A stretch of DNA of 64,000 nt from an uncultured Clostridia bacterium (GTDB lineage Bacteria; Bacillota; Clostridia; Oscillospirales; Ruminococcaceae): assembly GCA_944386045.1 (NCBI GenBank), contig CALWZO010000007.1, forward strand, positions 1 to 64,000. The letters are read 5' to 3'. Made by a program: the position numbers and the translations under genes. The notes beneath the pieces were generated by a model. It was not told the DNA's origin. It did no database searches and saw nothing but the letters and a program-made list of their open reading frames with translations. Below are positions 33,554 to 42,022 of this stretch, in pieces; position 1 is the stretch's first letter; each line of letters starts with the position of its first letter.

Positions 33554-35554
33554 TCATTTCTGTAAAGCGAATTCTTTTTCCATCTCTTTGTCAGTTTTTC
33601 TGATAAGGGAACCTATCACGGCAGCGATTGCCAGCACAGCAATCATACCGCCGAAAAATCCTGCGCCGACGGAACCTGTTGTAATAAGAGTGCCAACCTG
33701 GTAAACCAGGAACGCTACCGTAAAGCCTGTGGCAAACTGCAATGCTACACCGCCCCAGAACCATTTTCTGTCGTTTATCTCGGAATTCATCGCACCCAAA
33801 GCTGCAAAGCAAGGAGGTGTGAAAAGGTTGAACATAAGATAAGCCAAAGCTCCTACTTTTGTAAGACCCATGGCGAGAGCAATCTCGCTTGCACCGCCTG
33901 TCATAACCAGTTCATCAACATTTATGAAAGCTGTCAGTCCGTATACAACAGCCAGTGTTCCAACAACATTTTCTTTGGCTATAAAGCCTGTTATAGCTGC
34001 TGCTGCCAGCTGCCATGCGGCTACACCGCAGATCGGAATAAGTATTATTGCAACGGGTGAAGCTATGGAAGCAAGTATTGAAGTGGCCTCTGCTCCCTCT
34101 TCAACCAGTTGCAGGCTCCATGTGAAGGACTGCATTATCTGCACAGCGGTGTTGCACACAAGTATAATTGTACCGGCTTTAACAATGTACTCTTTACCGC
34201 GTTCAAGCATTGACAGACAGGCGCGTTTCAGAGAAGGGATTTTATACTCCGGAAGTTCTATGATAAAGAAGGATTTTCTGTATTTGTGACCTGCTATTTT
34301 ATTTACCAGCAAAGCGCCCAAAAGTATGAGGACGATACCTACAAAATACATCATTGTTCCTATGTTGGAAGAATCGGCGAAAAACACACCGGCAAACAAT
34401 GCGATAACCGGCAGCTTTGCACCGCAGGGCATAAACGGAGTGAGCATCGCAGTGGCACGGCGCTCGCGTTCATTGCGTATTGTACGGCAGGCCATAATGC
34501 CGGGGATTGCACAGCCTGTACCGATTACCATAGGAATTACAGACTTTCCTGAAAGGCCCACTTTTTTGAATATCGGGTCCAGAACAACTGTTGCCCTGGC
34601 CATATAACCGCAGTCTTCCAGCAGAGCTATCAGGAAATACATTACCATTACCAGCGGCAAAAATCCTACAACGGCACCTACACCGCCTATAATACCGTCA
34701 ATGAGCAAAGCGTAAAGGAACGGATTGGCTCCTTCCAGCAGACCGCCTGCCCAGCCCTGGAAGCCTTCAATCCAGCCCACAAGGGTGTCAGCAAGCAACG
34801 GTCCCACAGAAGACTGGGATATATCAAAAACAAGATACATTATAACCGCAAATATCGGTATTCCCAAAAATTTGTTGGTAAGTACGCTGTCTATAACATC
34901 CCCAAAGTTTTTGTCTTTTGTAAATACCTTTCTTACTTCTACTTCCTTTACAAGGCTGTTTACAAAATCAAATCTGGCTCGGTCAGCTGCCTCAACGCTG
35001 TTTTTGTCGTGCAGATCCACATTGCTTTGCACATAAGGCGCTTTCTGGCCTTTGCCGTAAAGTGAAGCCGCAGTTTTGACAACTTCCGGCAGGCCGTTTG
35101 AATCAGATGCAGTGGACATGGTATTTATAACCGGGCATCCCAGCTTTTCAGACAGCAGCTTTGTATCTATCTGCGTCTGCTTTTTTTCATTTATATCGCT
35201 TTTGTTTAATGCAACTACAACAGGAATTCCCAGTTCCAGCAGCTGTGTGGTGAAAAACAGGCTGCGGCTGAGGTTGGTCGCATCCACAATGTTGATAATA
35301 ACATCCGGATTTTCATTTTTCACATAGGCACTGGTGATGCTTTCTTCCGATGTAAACGGCGACATGGAGTAAGCACCCGGCAGGTCTACTGCCACCAGCT
35401 CTTCCCCTGCATCATAAAGGCTCTTTTTTATCAAAGCCTCCTTTTTTTCCACCGTAACACCGGCCCAGTTGCCGACGCGTTCAATTCTTCCCGTCAGCGC
35501 ATTGTACATTGTCGTTTTACCGCTGTTGGGATTGCCTGCAAAAGCAATTCTCAT
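33554..35554 (-). CDS. feoB: ferrous iron transporter FeoB
   Basis: A 666-residue Fe2+ permease of the cytoplasmic membrane. The N-terminal G domain has G1 GNPNSGKTT, G3 DLPG in VAVDLPGAYSMSP and G4 NKSD, with G2 in the GVTVEKKE segment. Helices follow from residue ~225, including the core segments MVIGTGCAIPGIMACRTI and the gate-like regions with Cys and Gly. Together with FeoA and the small Cys-rich protein it imports ferrous iron, the main form for an anaerobe. It lies 99 bases after feoA, and that gap has its own TTAGC-type box and a hairpin, so the two genes may be expressed unequally. Confidence 0.95.
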   Translation of the reverse strand: MRIAFAGNPNSGKTTMYNALTGRIERVGNWAGVTVEKKEALIKKSLYDAGEELVAVDLPGAYSMSPFTSEESITSAYVKNENPDVIINIVDATNLSRSLFFTTQLLELGIPVVVALNKSDINEKKQTQIDTKLLSEKLGCPVINTMSTASDSNGLPEVVKTAASLYGKGQKAPYVQSNVDLHDKNSVEAADRARFDFVNSLVKEVEVRKVFTKDKNFGDVIDSVLTNKFLGIPIFAVIMYLVFDISQSSVGPLLADTLVGWIEGFQGWAGGLLEGANPFLYALLIDGIIGGVGAVVGFLPLVMVMYFLIALLEDCGYMARATVVLDPIFKKVGLSGKSVIPMVIGTGCAIPGIMACRTIRNERERRATAMLTPFMPCGAKLPVIALFAGVFFADSSNIGTMMYFVGIVLILLGALLVNKIAGHKYRKSFFIIELPEYKIPSLKRACLSMLERGKEYIVKAGTIILVCNTAVQIMQSFTWSLQLVEEGAEATSILASIASPVAIILIPICGVAAWQLAAAAITGFIAKENVVGTLAVVYGLTAFINVDELVMTGGASEIALAMGLTKVGALAYLMFNLFTPPCFAALGAMNSEINDRKWFWGGVALQFATGFTVAFLVYQVGTLITTGSVGAGFFGGMIAVLAIAAVIGSLIRKTDKEMEKEFALQK

Positions 35555-35589
35555 TTGCTTTTTCCTCCTCTGTTGTTAAAAGAATATCA

Positions 35590-35640
35590 GTAAGCATACG
35601 CTAACTATATGTTAAAATATATGTGGTGATCTCTCACCAC
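35590..35640 (-). promoter_or_regulatory. iron-type box and hairpin between feoA and feoB
   Basis: A near-palindrome GTAAGCATACGCTAAC at 35590-35605 resembles the boxes at feoA and at the ABC exporter operon. At 35623-35640 GTGGTGA and TCACCAC form a 7-bp stem with a 4-base loop, read leftward just after feoA. It lacks a clean T run, so it is more likely an attenuator or RNA-stability element than a full terminator. Confidence 0.5.
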
Positions 35641-35653
35641 TTTATATTTTAAT

Positions 35654-35866
35654 TCAGATTTCAATAGCCTGTGCCAAATTGTAGTCTATGTTATATCTGG
35701 CATCTTTTACAGATATAACACACCCCTGACTGCGGTGACTGACCACCGTAATAGGCTGTCCGCTGTAGCACCCCAGTGTGAAAAGGAACGAGTTTAAATC
35801 TTCATCATCTGTGTTGATATTTTTAATCAGATATTCCTTTCCTTCCTGTGCTTCCTTCAATGTCAT
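35654..35866 (-). CDS. feoA: FeoA family protein
   Basis: A 70-residue SH3-like protein, the small cytoplasmic partner of FeoB. MTLKEAQEGKEYLIKNI at the start and LFTLGCYSGQPITVVSHRSQGCVISVKDARYNID match the usual FeoA strand order. It is first in the feo operon. The promoter region carries two TTAGC/CTAA boxes, one across the -10 and one just after the start of transcription. Confidence 0.9.
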   Translation of the reverse strand: MTLKEAQEGKEYLIKNINTDDEDLNSFLFTLGCYSGQPITVVSHRSQGCVISVKDARYNIDYNLAQAIEI

Positions 35867-35894
35867 ATCCTCTACCTGCCTGTTCCATTTTTAA

Positions 35895-35929
35895 TTAGCC
35901 ACTGCTAACTATTCATAGTTTACCACTAA
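35895..35929 (-). promoter_or_regulatory. DtxR-type boxes at the feoA promoter
   Basis: TTAGC-n4-GCTAA lies at 35895-35908, and a weaker TAGTTTACCACTAA at 35916-35929 covers the -10 hexamer. Their 14-base frame equals that of TTAGTTTATGCTAA at 6944-6957 upstream of the ABC operon. Confidence 0.55.
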
Positions 35930-35945
35930 AACCATATATTGTCAA
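35917..35945 (-). promoter_or_regulatory. promoter of the feo operon
   Basis: Leftward TTGACA (35945-35940), 17 bases, TAAACT (35922-35917). The rest of the gap to ackA (35946-36096) shows no further clear element except AT-rich DNA. Confidence 0.65.
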
Positions 35946-36096
35946 TTATAATTCGATAAAAAAAATTTTTTGTAGCAAGCAATAAATACAGACAAAAACC
36001 CGGCCCTTTTATTGTGTCAAAGTGAAAAAAGTTTTATTTGTATAACTTTGAAGAAAAATAAAAAGCGCAGCAGATGCTGCGCCTTTGTATTTTATA

Positions 36097-37293
36097 TTAT
36101 TTGGATACAACTGCAACTGTATCGCGGGCAATCATAAGTTCTTCGTTTGTCCGGATAACCAGAGTTTTTACTTTTGCACCTTCAGCTGTGATATCAACAA
36201 TATCGCCGCGTTTCTTGTTGGCTTCTTTGTCGATTTCAATACCGAAGTAACCCAGACCGGCACATACGCCCTCACGAACTGTGGGAGAGTTTTCACCGAT
36301 ACCGGCTGTAAATACTACACAGTCAAGGCCGCCCATGGCTGCAACATAGCTGCCGATGAATTTCTGCAACTGGTAGAAGTACATATCCAGAACCAGTTTT
36401 GCTCTTTCATTGCCTTCTTTTGCTGCAACTTCTATGTCACGGCAGTCGCTGGAAATACCGGAAACTCCCAGGAAACCGGCTTTCTTTGTCAGATAATCTG
36501 TCAGCTCGTTGCCTTTGATACCTGTGATTTCAGAGATGTAACCAACAACAGAAGGATCCAGGTCACCGGAACGGGAGCCCATCATGAAGCCGCCCAAAGG
36601 AGTAAGACCCATGGAAGTATCAACTACTTTACCGCCATCAACCGCAGCCAGAGAAGCACCGTTGCCCAGGTGGCAGGTGATTATTTTCAGCTCTTCAGGT
36701 TTTTTGCCCAGGTAGTCAGCAGCAACTTTGGAAACATATTTGTGGCTTGTACCATGGAAACCGTAGCGACGGATGGCATATTTTTCATAGAATTCATAAG
36801 GAACAGCGTACATGTAAGCTTTGGGGGGCATTGTTGCATGGAAAGCTGTGTCAAATACAACAACATTGGGAACTTCTTCACCAAATACAGCTTTTGCACT
36901 TCTCAGGCCCATAGCATGAGCTTTGTTGTGAGCAGGAGCCAAAGCAGACAGGTCATCGATAGCCTGAATAACTTCGTCTGTAACCAGGCAGGGTTCGCTG
37001 AATTTTTCGGCGCCCTGAACTATGCGGTGGCCGATAGCGCTGATTTCGGATTTATCTTTGATAACGGCGCCTTCGCCCTCTGTCATCATTTCAACAACTT
37101 TTGTAAAAGCTTCTACATGAGTCGGGAAAGATGTTTCTACTTTCCATTCGCCGCCGTTTGCTTTATGTGTAATAAATGAGCCGTCAATGCCGATTCTCTC
37201 GCAGTTACCTTTGCAGATAACGCTTTCATCGCTCATATCAATCAGCTGATATTTCAATGAGCTGGAGCCACAGTTGATAACTAAAACTTTCAT
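36097..37293 (-). CDS. ackA: acetate kinase
   Basis: Interconverts acetyl phosphate plus ADP with acetate plus ATP, the energy-yielding end of acetate fermentation. The 398-residue protein starts MKVLVINCGSSSLKYQLID, the ASKHA phosphate-binding motif. VFDTAFHATMP, RRYGFHGTSHKYV, TCHLGNGASLAAV and FTAGIGENSPTVRE are all conserved acetate kinase segments. No pta gene is nearby. It is transcribed alone from a promoter whose -10 overlaps that of the divergent tmcAL gene. Confidence 0.97.
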   Translation of the reverse strand: MKVLVINCGSSSLKYQLIDMSDESVICKGNCERIGIDGSFITHKANGGEWKVETSFPTHVEAFTKVVEMMTEGEGAVIKDKSEISAIGHRIVQGAEKFSEPCLVTDEVIQAIDDLSALAPAHNKAHAMGLRSAKAVFGEEVPNVVVFDTAFHATMPPKAYMYAVPYEFYEKYAIRRYGFHGTSHKYVSKVAADYLGKKPEELKIITCHLGNGASLAAVDGGKVVDTSMGLTPLGGFMMGSRSGDLDPSVVGYISEITGIKGNELTDYLTKKAGFLGVSGISSDCRDIEVAAKEGNERAKLVLDMYFYQLQKFIGSYVAAMGGLDCVVFTAGIGENSPTVREGVCAGLGYFGIEIDKEANKKRGDIVDITAEGAKVKTLVIRTNEELMIARDTVAVVSK

Positions 37294-37317
37294 CGTATTC
37301 CTCCGATTTAAAAATAA

Positions 37318-37365
37318 TTGTTTATTTAACTATTTTATTATATAATAATGTAAATAAATTTTCAA
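37318..37365. promoter_or_regulatory. overlapping divergent promoters of ackA and tmcAL
   Basis: Leftward TTGAAA (37365-37360) and TATAAT (37342-37337), and rightward TTGTTT (37318-37323) and TATAAT (37341-37346), each with 17-base spacers. The two -10 hexamers share the palindrome ATTATATAAT, so polymerases would compete. Confidence 0.7.
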
Positions 37366-37381
37366 GTGTAAGGAGAATTTT

Positions 37382-38572
37382 ATGTCTAAATCTGTTGGCA
37401 TAGTGACAGAGTACAACCCTTTTCATACCGGGCATAAATATCAGATAGATTATTTGAAAAAAAATGGTTTTGAAACAGTTGTCTGTGCCATGAGTGGCAG
37501 CTGTGTGCAGAGAGGGTCACTGGCCTTTATGTCAAAGTTTGACCGCACTGTATTGGCAGTGGAAAGCGGTGCAGACCTGGTGGCGGAAATCCCCTTCCCC
37601 TTTTCCTGCCTCAGTGCAGAAGGCTTTGCGGCAAGCGGTGTTATGACATTGAAAAGCCTTGGGGTTGACGCGTTATGTTTCGGCAGCGAATGTGCAGATG
37701 AAAAGCTGTTGTATGACATAGCTTCATATCTGCTGACAGAAGAATATAACCAAAAGCTGCGGCAGGCTCTGTCACAGAAAATCCCTTATGCTGCCGCCAG
37801 GGAGCAGGCTGTTTTCAGCAAATTTGACCTGAACAAAGAGACTTTGAGCGCTTCAAACGATATACTGGCGATAGAATATATAAAAGCGTGCATACAGCAA
37901 GGCTGGAATGTACAGCTGATAGCCCTGAAAAGACAAGGTGCCGGATATAACCGGACTGCCCCCAAAGGCGGATATGCCTCTGCAAGCGTCGTAAGAAAAA
38001 TGGTTGAAGATTTCAGGTTTGACGCCGCGTCGGAATTTATTCCAAAAGCCAGCAAAAAGACCTTTGACGAGGCCCTGAACTACGGAAGATACTTTACGGA
38101 AGATTTTGCTTTTGAAAAATCACTTTTGTTCACACTGAGGCAAAAAAGCGCCGCAGATTTTATCAAAATCCGAGACTGCAACAAAGAGTTGAGCCACGCG
38201 CTGGAAAAGGCCGCAGCACAGAGCGACAGTATCGAAAGCTTTTTCCGGCTGCTGCCGACCAAAATGTATACCCGCGCCAGGATAAGAAGAATTTTACTCC
38301 ATGCATTCCTTGGCCGGGAAGACAGTTTTCCTGACAGTATACAGTATATCAGGCTGTTGGGCATGTCAGAAGCCGGGGAAACTTTTTTAAAACAGGTCAA
38401 ATCCTGTTCTCTGCCCATATCCCATTCTCCTAAAATTCTCAGCCGGAAAAGCGAGGAATGCGCCAGGATAATTGCCGCTGAAAGCGCCGCCACCGACGCC
38501 CAGGCCAGCTTCTGCAAGATTATACAGCCCCGGCGTACAGATTTCACCCGTAAGCTGTATAAGAGAAAATAA
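37382..38572 (+). CDS. tmcAL: tRNA(Met) cytidine acetate ligase
   Basis: TmcAL makes N4-acetylcytidine at the wobble base of elongator tRNA-Met using acetate and ATP. The 396-residue protein begins GIVTEYNPFHTGHKYQI, the nucleotidyltransferase HxGH motif, then AMSGSCVQRGSLAFMSKFDRT, ADLVAEIPFPFSCLSAEGFA and LSASNDILAIEYIKA, all family hallmarks. The predicted tRNA-binding half follows. It lies back to back with acetate kinase, which handles the same substrate, and shares a promoter region with it. It is closed by a terminator before the converging GtrA gene. Confidence 0.93.
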   Translation: MSKSVGIVTEYNPFHTGHKYQIDYLKKNGFETVVCAMSGSCVQRGSLAFMSKFDRTVLAVESGADLVAEIPFPFSCLSAEGFAASGVMTLKSLGVDALCFGSECADEKLLYDIASYLLTEEYNQKLRQALSQKIPYAAAREQAVFSKFDLNKETLSASNDILAIEYIKACIQQGWNVQLIALKRQGAGYNRTAPKGGYASASVVRKMVEDFRFDAASEFIPKASKKTFDEALNYGRYFTEDFAFEKSLLFTLRQKSAADFIKIRDCNKELSHALEKAAAQSDSIESFFRLLPTKMYTRARIRRILLHAFLGREDSFPDSIQYIRLLGMSEAGETFLKQVKSCSLPISHSPKILSRKSEECARIIAAESAATDAQASFCKIIQPRRTDFTRKLYKRK

Positions 38573-38600
38573 AAAAGGCCGCTTATACAGCGGCTTTTTA
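38572..38600. terminator. bidirectional terminator
   Basis: GCCGCT and AGCGGC flank a 5-base loop, with an A run before and five T after, between tmcAL and the GtrA gene. Confidence 0.85.
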
Positions 38601-38602
38601 TA

Positions 38603-39028
38603 TTATTTAGAAGTATTTTTAAAAACAAAAATTTTGCTCAAAATATAGTTTCCGATAGTCACCACAACCAGTGATATCAGCGTGGCAACCAGGTCATTCA
38701 TGCCCATTTTGGTCACCATCAAAGCCATCAGAGCCATATCCAGGAACAGCGTTGCAACCCTGGAGGATGTAAACTGTACAAACTCTTTGCCTATATCCTT
38801 TCTTTTGCTTTTGAAAACAAAAATTCGGTTTGTTACATAGGCAAACAGCACACCGGTTATCCATTTTATCATGTTGGCTATCTGCAACTGAAAAGGATTG
38901 GACGGATCCAGGAAGGTCCTGGTGCTGATATAATAGAATATAAGGCTGACTATTGTAGTAAGCACACCGACAATGAGATAGTTTATTATCTCTTCATGTT
39001 TTTTGTATATTTCCCAGTATTTTTTCAT
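38603..39028 (-). CDS. GtrA family membrane protein
   Basis: A 141-residue protein with four membrane helices and the GtrA layout: INYLIVGVLTTIVSLIFYY, then MIKWITGVLFAYVTNRIFVFKSK and the closing ISLVVVTIGNYILSKIFVF. GtrA proteins are thought to help move lipid-linked sugars across the membrane for wall or surface glycans. No glycosyltransferase is adjacent. A small membrane gene lies 17 bases upstream in the same direction, so they probably share a transcript. Confidence 0.88.
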   Translation of the reverse strand: MKKYWEIYKKHEEIINYLIVGVLTTIVSLIFYYISTRTFLDPSNPFQLQIANMIKWITGVLFAYVTNRIFVFKSKRKDIGKEFVQFTSSRVATLFLDMALMALMVTKMGMNDLVATLISLVVVTIGNYILSKIFVFKNTSK

Positions 39029-39045
39029 GTCTTACCCCGCAGAAA

Positions 39046-39390
39046 TCAGGAAATTGTCAGGTACAGCATATATGCCACCTGTGCACCCATAACGATAGTG
39101 CTGAAGACAATGGGCATTCTTACATAAAGTGAAGGTGCACCCATATACCTTTTTGAATGCTTTGTGCTCAGAAAGAAGTTAAAAATCAAAGCCGACGGGC
39201 TGATAGCCAGTGATAAAGCTGCCGCCTGCAAAACCGCCCTGGCCGCAGCTTCATTGGAAACTGACGGCGAAAACACTATGGCCAGAGCCAGCATCATAAG
39301 CACTGCTGTGATACAAGAGTACAACACCGGAAACCAAAAAGTAAATTTAAACACAGAAATCTTTTGTGTCTGTTGTATATTCTGTTTCAT
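39046..39390 (-). CDS. small membrane protein of unknown function
   Basis: A 114-residue protein with three clear hydrophobic segments: residues ~18-41, ~52-72 and ~94-113. A basic patch (TKHSKRYMG) lies before the third. I do not recognise the family. It precedes the GtrA gene by 17 bases in what looks like a two-gene operon, so it may work with it at the membrane. Confidence 0.6.
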   Translation of the reverse strand: MKQNIQQTQKISVFKFTFWFPVLYSCITAVLMMLALAIVFSPSVSNEAAARAVLQAAALSLAISPSALIFNFFLSTKHSKRYMGAPSLYVRMPIVFSTIVMGAQVAYMLYLTIS

Positions 39391-39491
39391 TTTAACATCC
39401 TCGTAAATTCATGATACAGTTTATAATACAATAAAGTACAAAATTTGTAAAGTATAATAAAAATTATTTTGACAAAAAACAATATTTATTC

Positions 39492-39520
39492 TTGACTAAT
39501 TCACCACAATGTAGTATAAT
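39492..39520 (+). promoter_or_regulatory. promoter of tRNA-Pro
   Basis: TTGACT (39492-39497), 17 bases, TATAAT (39515-39520), 13 bases before the tRNA. Confidence 0.85.
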
Positions 39521-39533
39521 TACTATTGCCTTA

Positions 39534-39610
39534 CGGGATGTGGCTCAGTTTGGTAGAGCGCTGCGTTCGGGACGCAGAGGCCGCAGGTTCAAATCCTGTC
39601 ATCCCGACCA
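39534..39610 (+). tRNA. tRNA-Pro (anticodon CGG)
   Basis: A 77-base cloverleaf. CGGGATG pairs with CATCCCG, the anticodon arm is CTGCG-TTCGGGA-CGCAG with anticodon CGG, the T arm has GGTTCAAATCC, and the CCA end is encoded. A terminator follows at once. Confidence 0.95.
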
Positions 39611-39613
39611 ATT

Positions 39614-39640
39614 AAAACGCCTTGTAAAAGGCGTTTTTTT
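39614..39640 (+). terminator. terminator of tRNA-Pro
   Basis: AAAACGCCTT and AAGGCGTTTT flank a short loop and run into seven T. Confidence 0.9.
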
Positions 39641-39697
39641 ATTGCAATTTTTATCCCCTCCACCTATAATAGATAAAAAAGGAAACGGAGAGATATT

Positions 39698-40243
39698 ATG
39701 AAAAACCCGATTGTCCGCATTGTAACCGAAAAAGGCGAAATCACTGTAGAGCTGTACCCACAGCAAGCACCGAACACCACTGCCAGCTTTATATATGCTG
39801 CAAACAATGATATGTATAAAGACAGGCTGATAAAAAGGGTTGTACCCGGTTTTGTTATGCAGCCGTCTTACAACTATTTTGAGGACAAAAGATGCGACTA
39901 CTATCTTGACGGAGAATTTTCTGTCAACGGCTTTGACAACAATATAAAAATGGAAAAAGGTACAATAGCCATGGCCGGCGACGGAGAAAAGCTGGCCCAC
40001 GGCAGTGAATTTTTTATTGTCCTGTCAGACGAAGCCGGAGAAAAACTGCAAGGTAAATTTGCTGCTTTCGGAAAAGTGATATCAGGCTTTGAAGAACTGG
40101 AAAGGCTGGAAAACCTCCCGCTGGTTGATGTGAAACCGGAAGGCGTGAACGCTGTGATAAAACAGCCGGCCCGGGACCAATATATGAAAAATGTATATGT
40201 AGACACATTCGGGGTGCAATATCCTGACCCTAAAAAACTATGA
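39698..40243 (+). CDS. cyclophilin-type peptidylprolyl isomerase
   Basis: A 181-residue cytoplasmic cyclophilin that speeds proline cis-trans changes during folding. It shows the usual order: GEITVELYPQQAPNTTASF, the active-site Arg region RVVPGFVMQ, then MEKGTIAMAGDG and GSEFFIVLSD, and FAAFGKVISGFEELERL. There is no signal peptide. It has GGAGAG upstream of the ATG and is a single gene between tRNA-Pro and the converging trp transport operon. Confidence 0.92.
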   Translation: MKNPIVRIVTEKGEITVELYPQQAPNTTASFIYAANNDMYKDRLIKRVVPGFVMQPSYNYFEDKRCDYYLDGEFSVNGFDNNIKMEKGTIAMAGDGEKLAHGSEFFIVLSDEAGEKLQGKFAAFGKVISGFEELERLENLPLVDVKPEGVNAVIKQPARDQYMKNVYVDTFGVQYPDPKKL

Positions 40244-40267
40244 TTATTGTATATTATTATAATGAAT

Positions 40268-40294
40268 AAAAGCGGCTGAAAATCAGCCGCTTTT
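40268..40294. terminator. bidirectional terminator
   Basis: AAAAGCGGCTGA and its complement with a 3-base loop, between the cyclophilin gene and the trp transporter operon. Confidence 0.9.
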
Positions 40295-40299
40295 ATTTT

Positions 40300-41097
40300 T
40301 CAGCTCAGCAACATTCTGTCGCTTACAGTTCCGGATTTTTGCTCAAATAACCGCAGAAGCTCATTTACGGTCAGCTTCCGCTTTTCCTCCCCTCTCATAT
40401 CCAGAACAATTCTGCCTTTATCCATCATTATCAGCCTGTTGCCGTGCTTTATCGCATCCTTCATATTGTGTGTAATCATAAGTGTCGTCAGATTTTGCTC
40501 TTTTACAATTTTGTCAGTCAAATCCAAAACCTTTGCGGCCGTTTTGGGGTCTAATGCCGCTGTGTGTTCGTCCAGCAACAAAATCCTGGGTTTTTGGATT
40601 GTGGCCATAAGCAAGGTTACCGCCTGTCGCTGTCCTCCCGACAGCAGGCCTATCCGGGTATCCAGTCTGTTTTCCAGGCCCAGATCCAAATCTGCAAGTA
40701 TACTTCTGAAATAGTCTTCATTTTCTTTGGAAATGCCGCGCTTCAGTCCCCTTTTCTCTCCTCTGCGGCAAGCCAGTGCAAGATTTTCCCTGACAGTCAT
40801 TTTTCCTGCTGTGCCCACCATCGGGTCCTGAAAGACCCTGCCCAGATACACGGCTCTTTTATGTTCAGGCATCTTTGTAACATCTGCGCCATCAATGCAG
40901 ATATTTCCGCTGTCAGTTATGATAGTACCGGATATAGCGTTGAGAAGGGTCGATTTCCCTGCACCGTTGCCGCCTATAACCGTTACATAATCGCCCTGCT
41001 CCAATTTCAGTGACAGGCAGTCCAGGGCTTTATTTACATTTACGGTGTCCTGATTAAATGTTTTTTCAATGTTTTGAATATTCAGCACGGGGCTCAT
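40300..41097 (-). CDS. ABC transporter ATPase, TrpZ-like
   Basis: ATPase subunit of an amino-acid-type importer, 265 residues. Walker A is GGNGAGKST, the signature LSGGQRQAVTLLMA, Walker B ILLLDEHTAALD, and the switch His in ITHNM. The replacement of the usual P by H in DEHTAALDP is typical of the TrpZ group (PF04392-linked systems). It is the third gene of the trpXYZ-like operon, overlaps the permease gene by 32 bases, and couples ATP use to uptake, probably of tryptophan. Confidence 0.85.
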   Translation of the reverse strand: MSPVLNIQNIEKTFNQDTVNVNKALDCLSLKLEQGDYVTVIGGNGAGKSTLLNAISGTIITDSGNICIDGADVTKMPEHKRAVYLGRVFQDPMVGTAGKMTVRENLALACRRGEKRGLKRGISKENEDYFRSILADLDLGLENRLDTRIGLLSGGQRQAVTLLMATIQKPRILLLDEHTAALDPKTAAKVLDLTDKIVKEQNLTTLMITHNMKDAIKHGNRLIMMDKGRIVLDMRGEEKRKLTVNELLRLFEQKSGTVSDRMLLS

Positions 41098-42010
41098 TCA
41101 GCACACCTTCCCTTCTCTTCAAAGTTTTGAATACCGGTTTTGGCAGTTTCAGTTTTATATTGGGTGTATACAAAGCCAGGGCCACTGTAATTGCAGTAAA
41201 CAGTTTCAGATCCATCGGCTGCATTCCCAGCTCAATAACTGCGGCAATTATAAGTCTGTACACGACGGCCCCTGACACAACTGCGATCAGTTTTCCCAGA
41301 AAGCCTTTCCTGTAAAACAAAACTTCACCGATAATCACAGACGCCAAGCCGATAACTATTGCCCCCTGTCCCATGGAAACATCGGAATATTTCTGATACT
41401 GTGCAATCAACCCGCCTGACAGGGCCACCAGCCCATTGCTGACAGCCAGCGCCAGTATTTTCATTATGTCGGTGTTTATCCCCTGCGCGCGGGCCATTTT
41501 TCGGTTGTCGCCGGCCGCCCTTATGGCATAGCCCAGCTGTGTGGTAAAAAACCAGTACAAAATACCCACCAGCGCAGCGTTAAGTACCACAGCGAAAATC
41601 AATACTGCTATATCATTGCTTATACCTATGTTTTCCAGCACATCATACACTGTCCGTGATTTTAACAAGGTTATATTTGCTTTGCCCATAATGCGTATGT
41701 TTACAGAGTACAAGGCAATCATGGAAAGTATTCCGGCCAGCAGGCCCGGTATTTTCATTGCGGTGTTGAGCAGACCCGTCACACACCCGGCTGCACAGCC
41801 GCCGACAAAAGCCGCCGCCAGTGCAACAAAGGGATCGGTGCCGTCTGTTATAAGTTTTGCGGCTATCGCCGCACCGGTAACCAGGCTTCCTTCAACTGTA
41901 AGGTCTGCATAGTCCAGTATTCGGTATGTTATGAAAACGCCCATTGTCATAACAGCCCATAAAAGCCCCAGGGAAACAGCCCCCAGTATTATGCTATAAT
42001 AATTCATCAC
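41066..42010 (-). CDS. ABC transporter permease, TrpY-like
   Basis: A 314-residue membrane subunit with eight to nine helices, of the branched-chain/TrpY permease type. MGVFITYRILDYADLTVEGSLVTGAAIAA near the N-terminus and GYAIRAAGDNRKMARAQGINTDIMKI, the cytoplasmic coupling segment, are typical. It lies 12 bases after the binding-protein gene and overlaps the ATPase gene. It forms the channel for the substrate captured by the lipoprotein. Confidence 0.87.
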   Translation of the reverse strand: MMNYYSIILGAVSLGLLWAVMTMGVFITYRILDYADLTVEGSLVTGAAIAAKLITDGTDPFVALAAAFVGGCAAGCVTGLLNTAMKIPGLLAGILSMIALYSVNIRIMGKANITLLKSRTVYDVLENIGISNDIAVLIFAVVLNAALVGILYWFFTTQLGYAIRAAGDNRKMARAQGINTDIMKILALAVSNGLVALSGGLIAQYQKYSDVSMGQGAIVIGLASVIIGEVLFYRKGFLGKLIAVVSGAVVYRLIIAAVIELGMQPMDLKLFTAITVALALYTPNIKLKLPKPVFKTLKRREGVLNEPRAEYSKH

Positions 42011-42022
42011 AACAGCTCCCTG

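Noticed and set aside
36085-37179. A 364-codon + strand frame opposite ackA
   Set aside because: It is the complement of acetate kinase with no start signal or recognisable domain.
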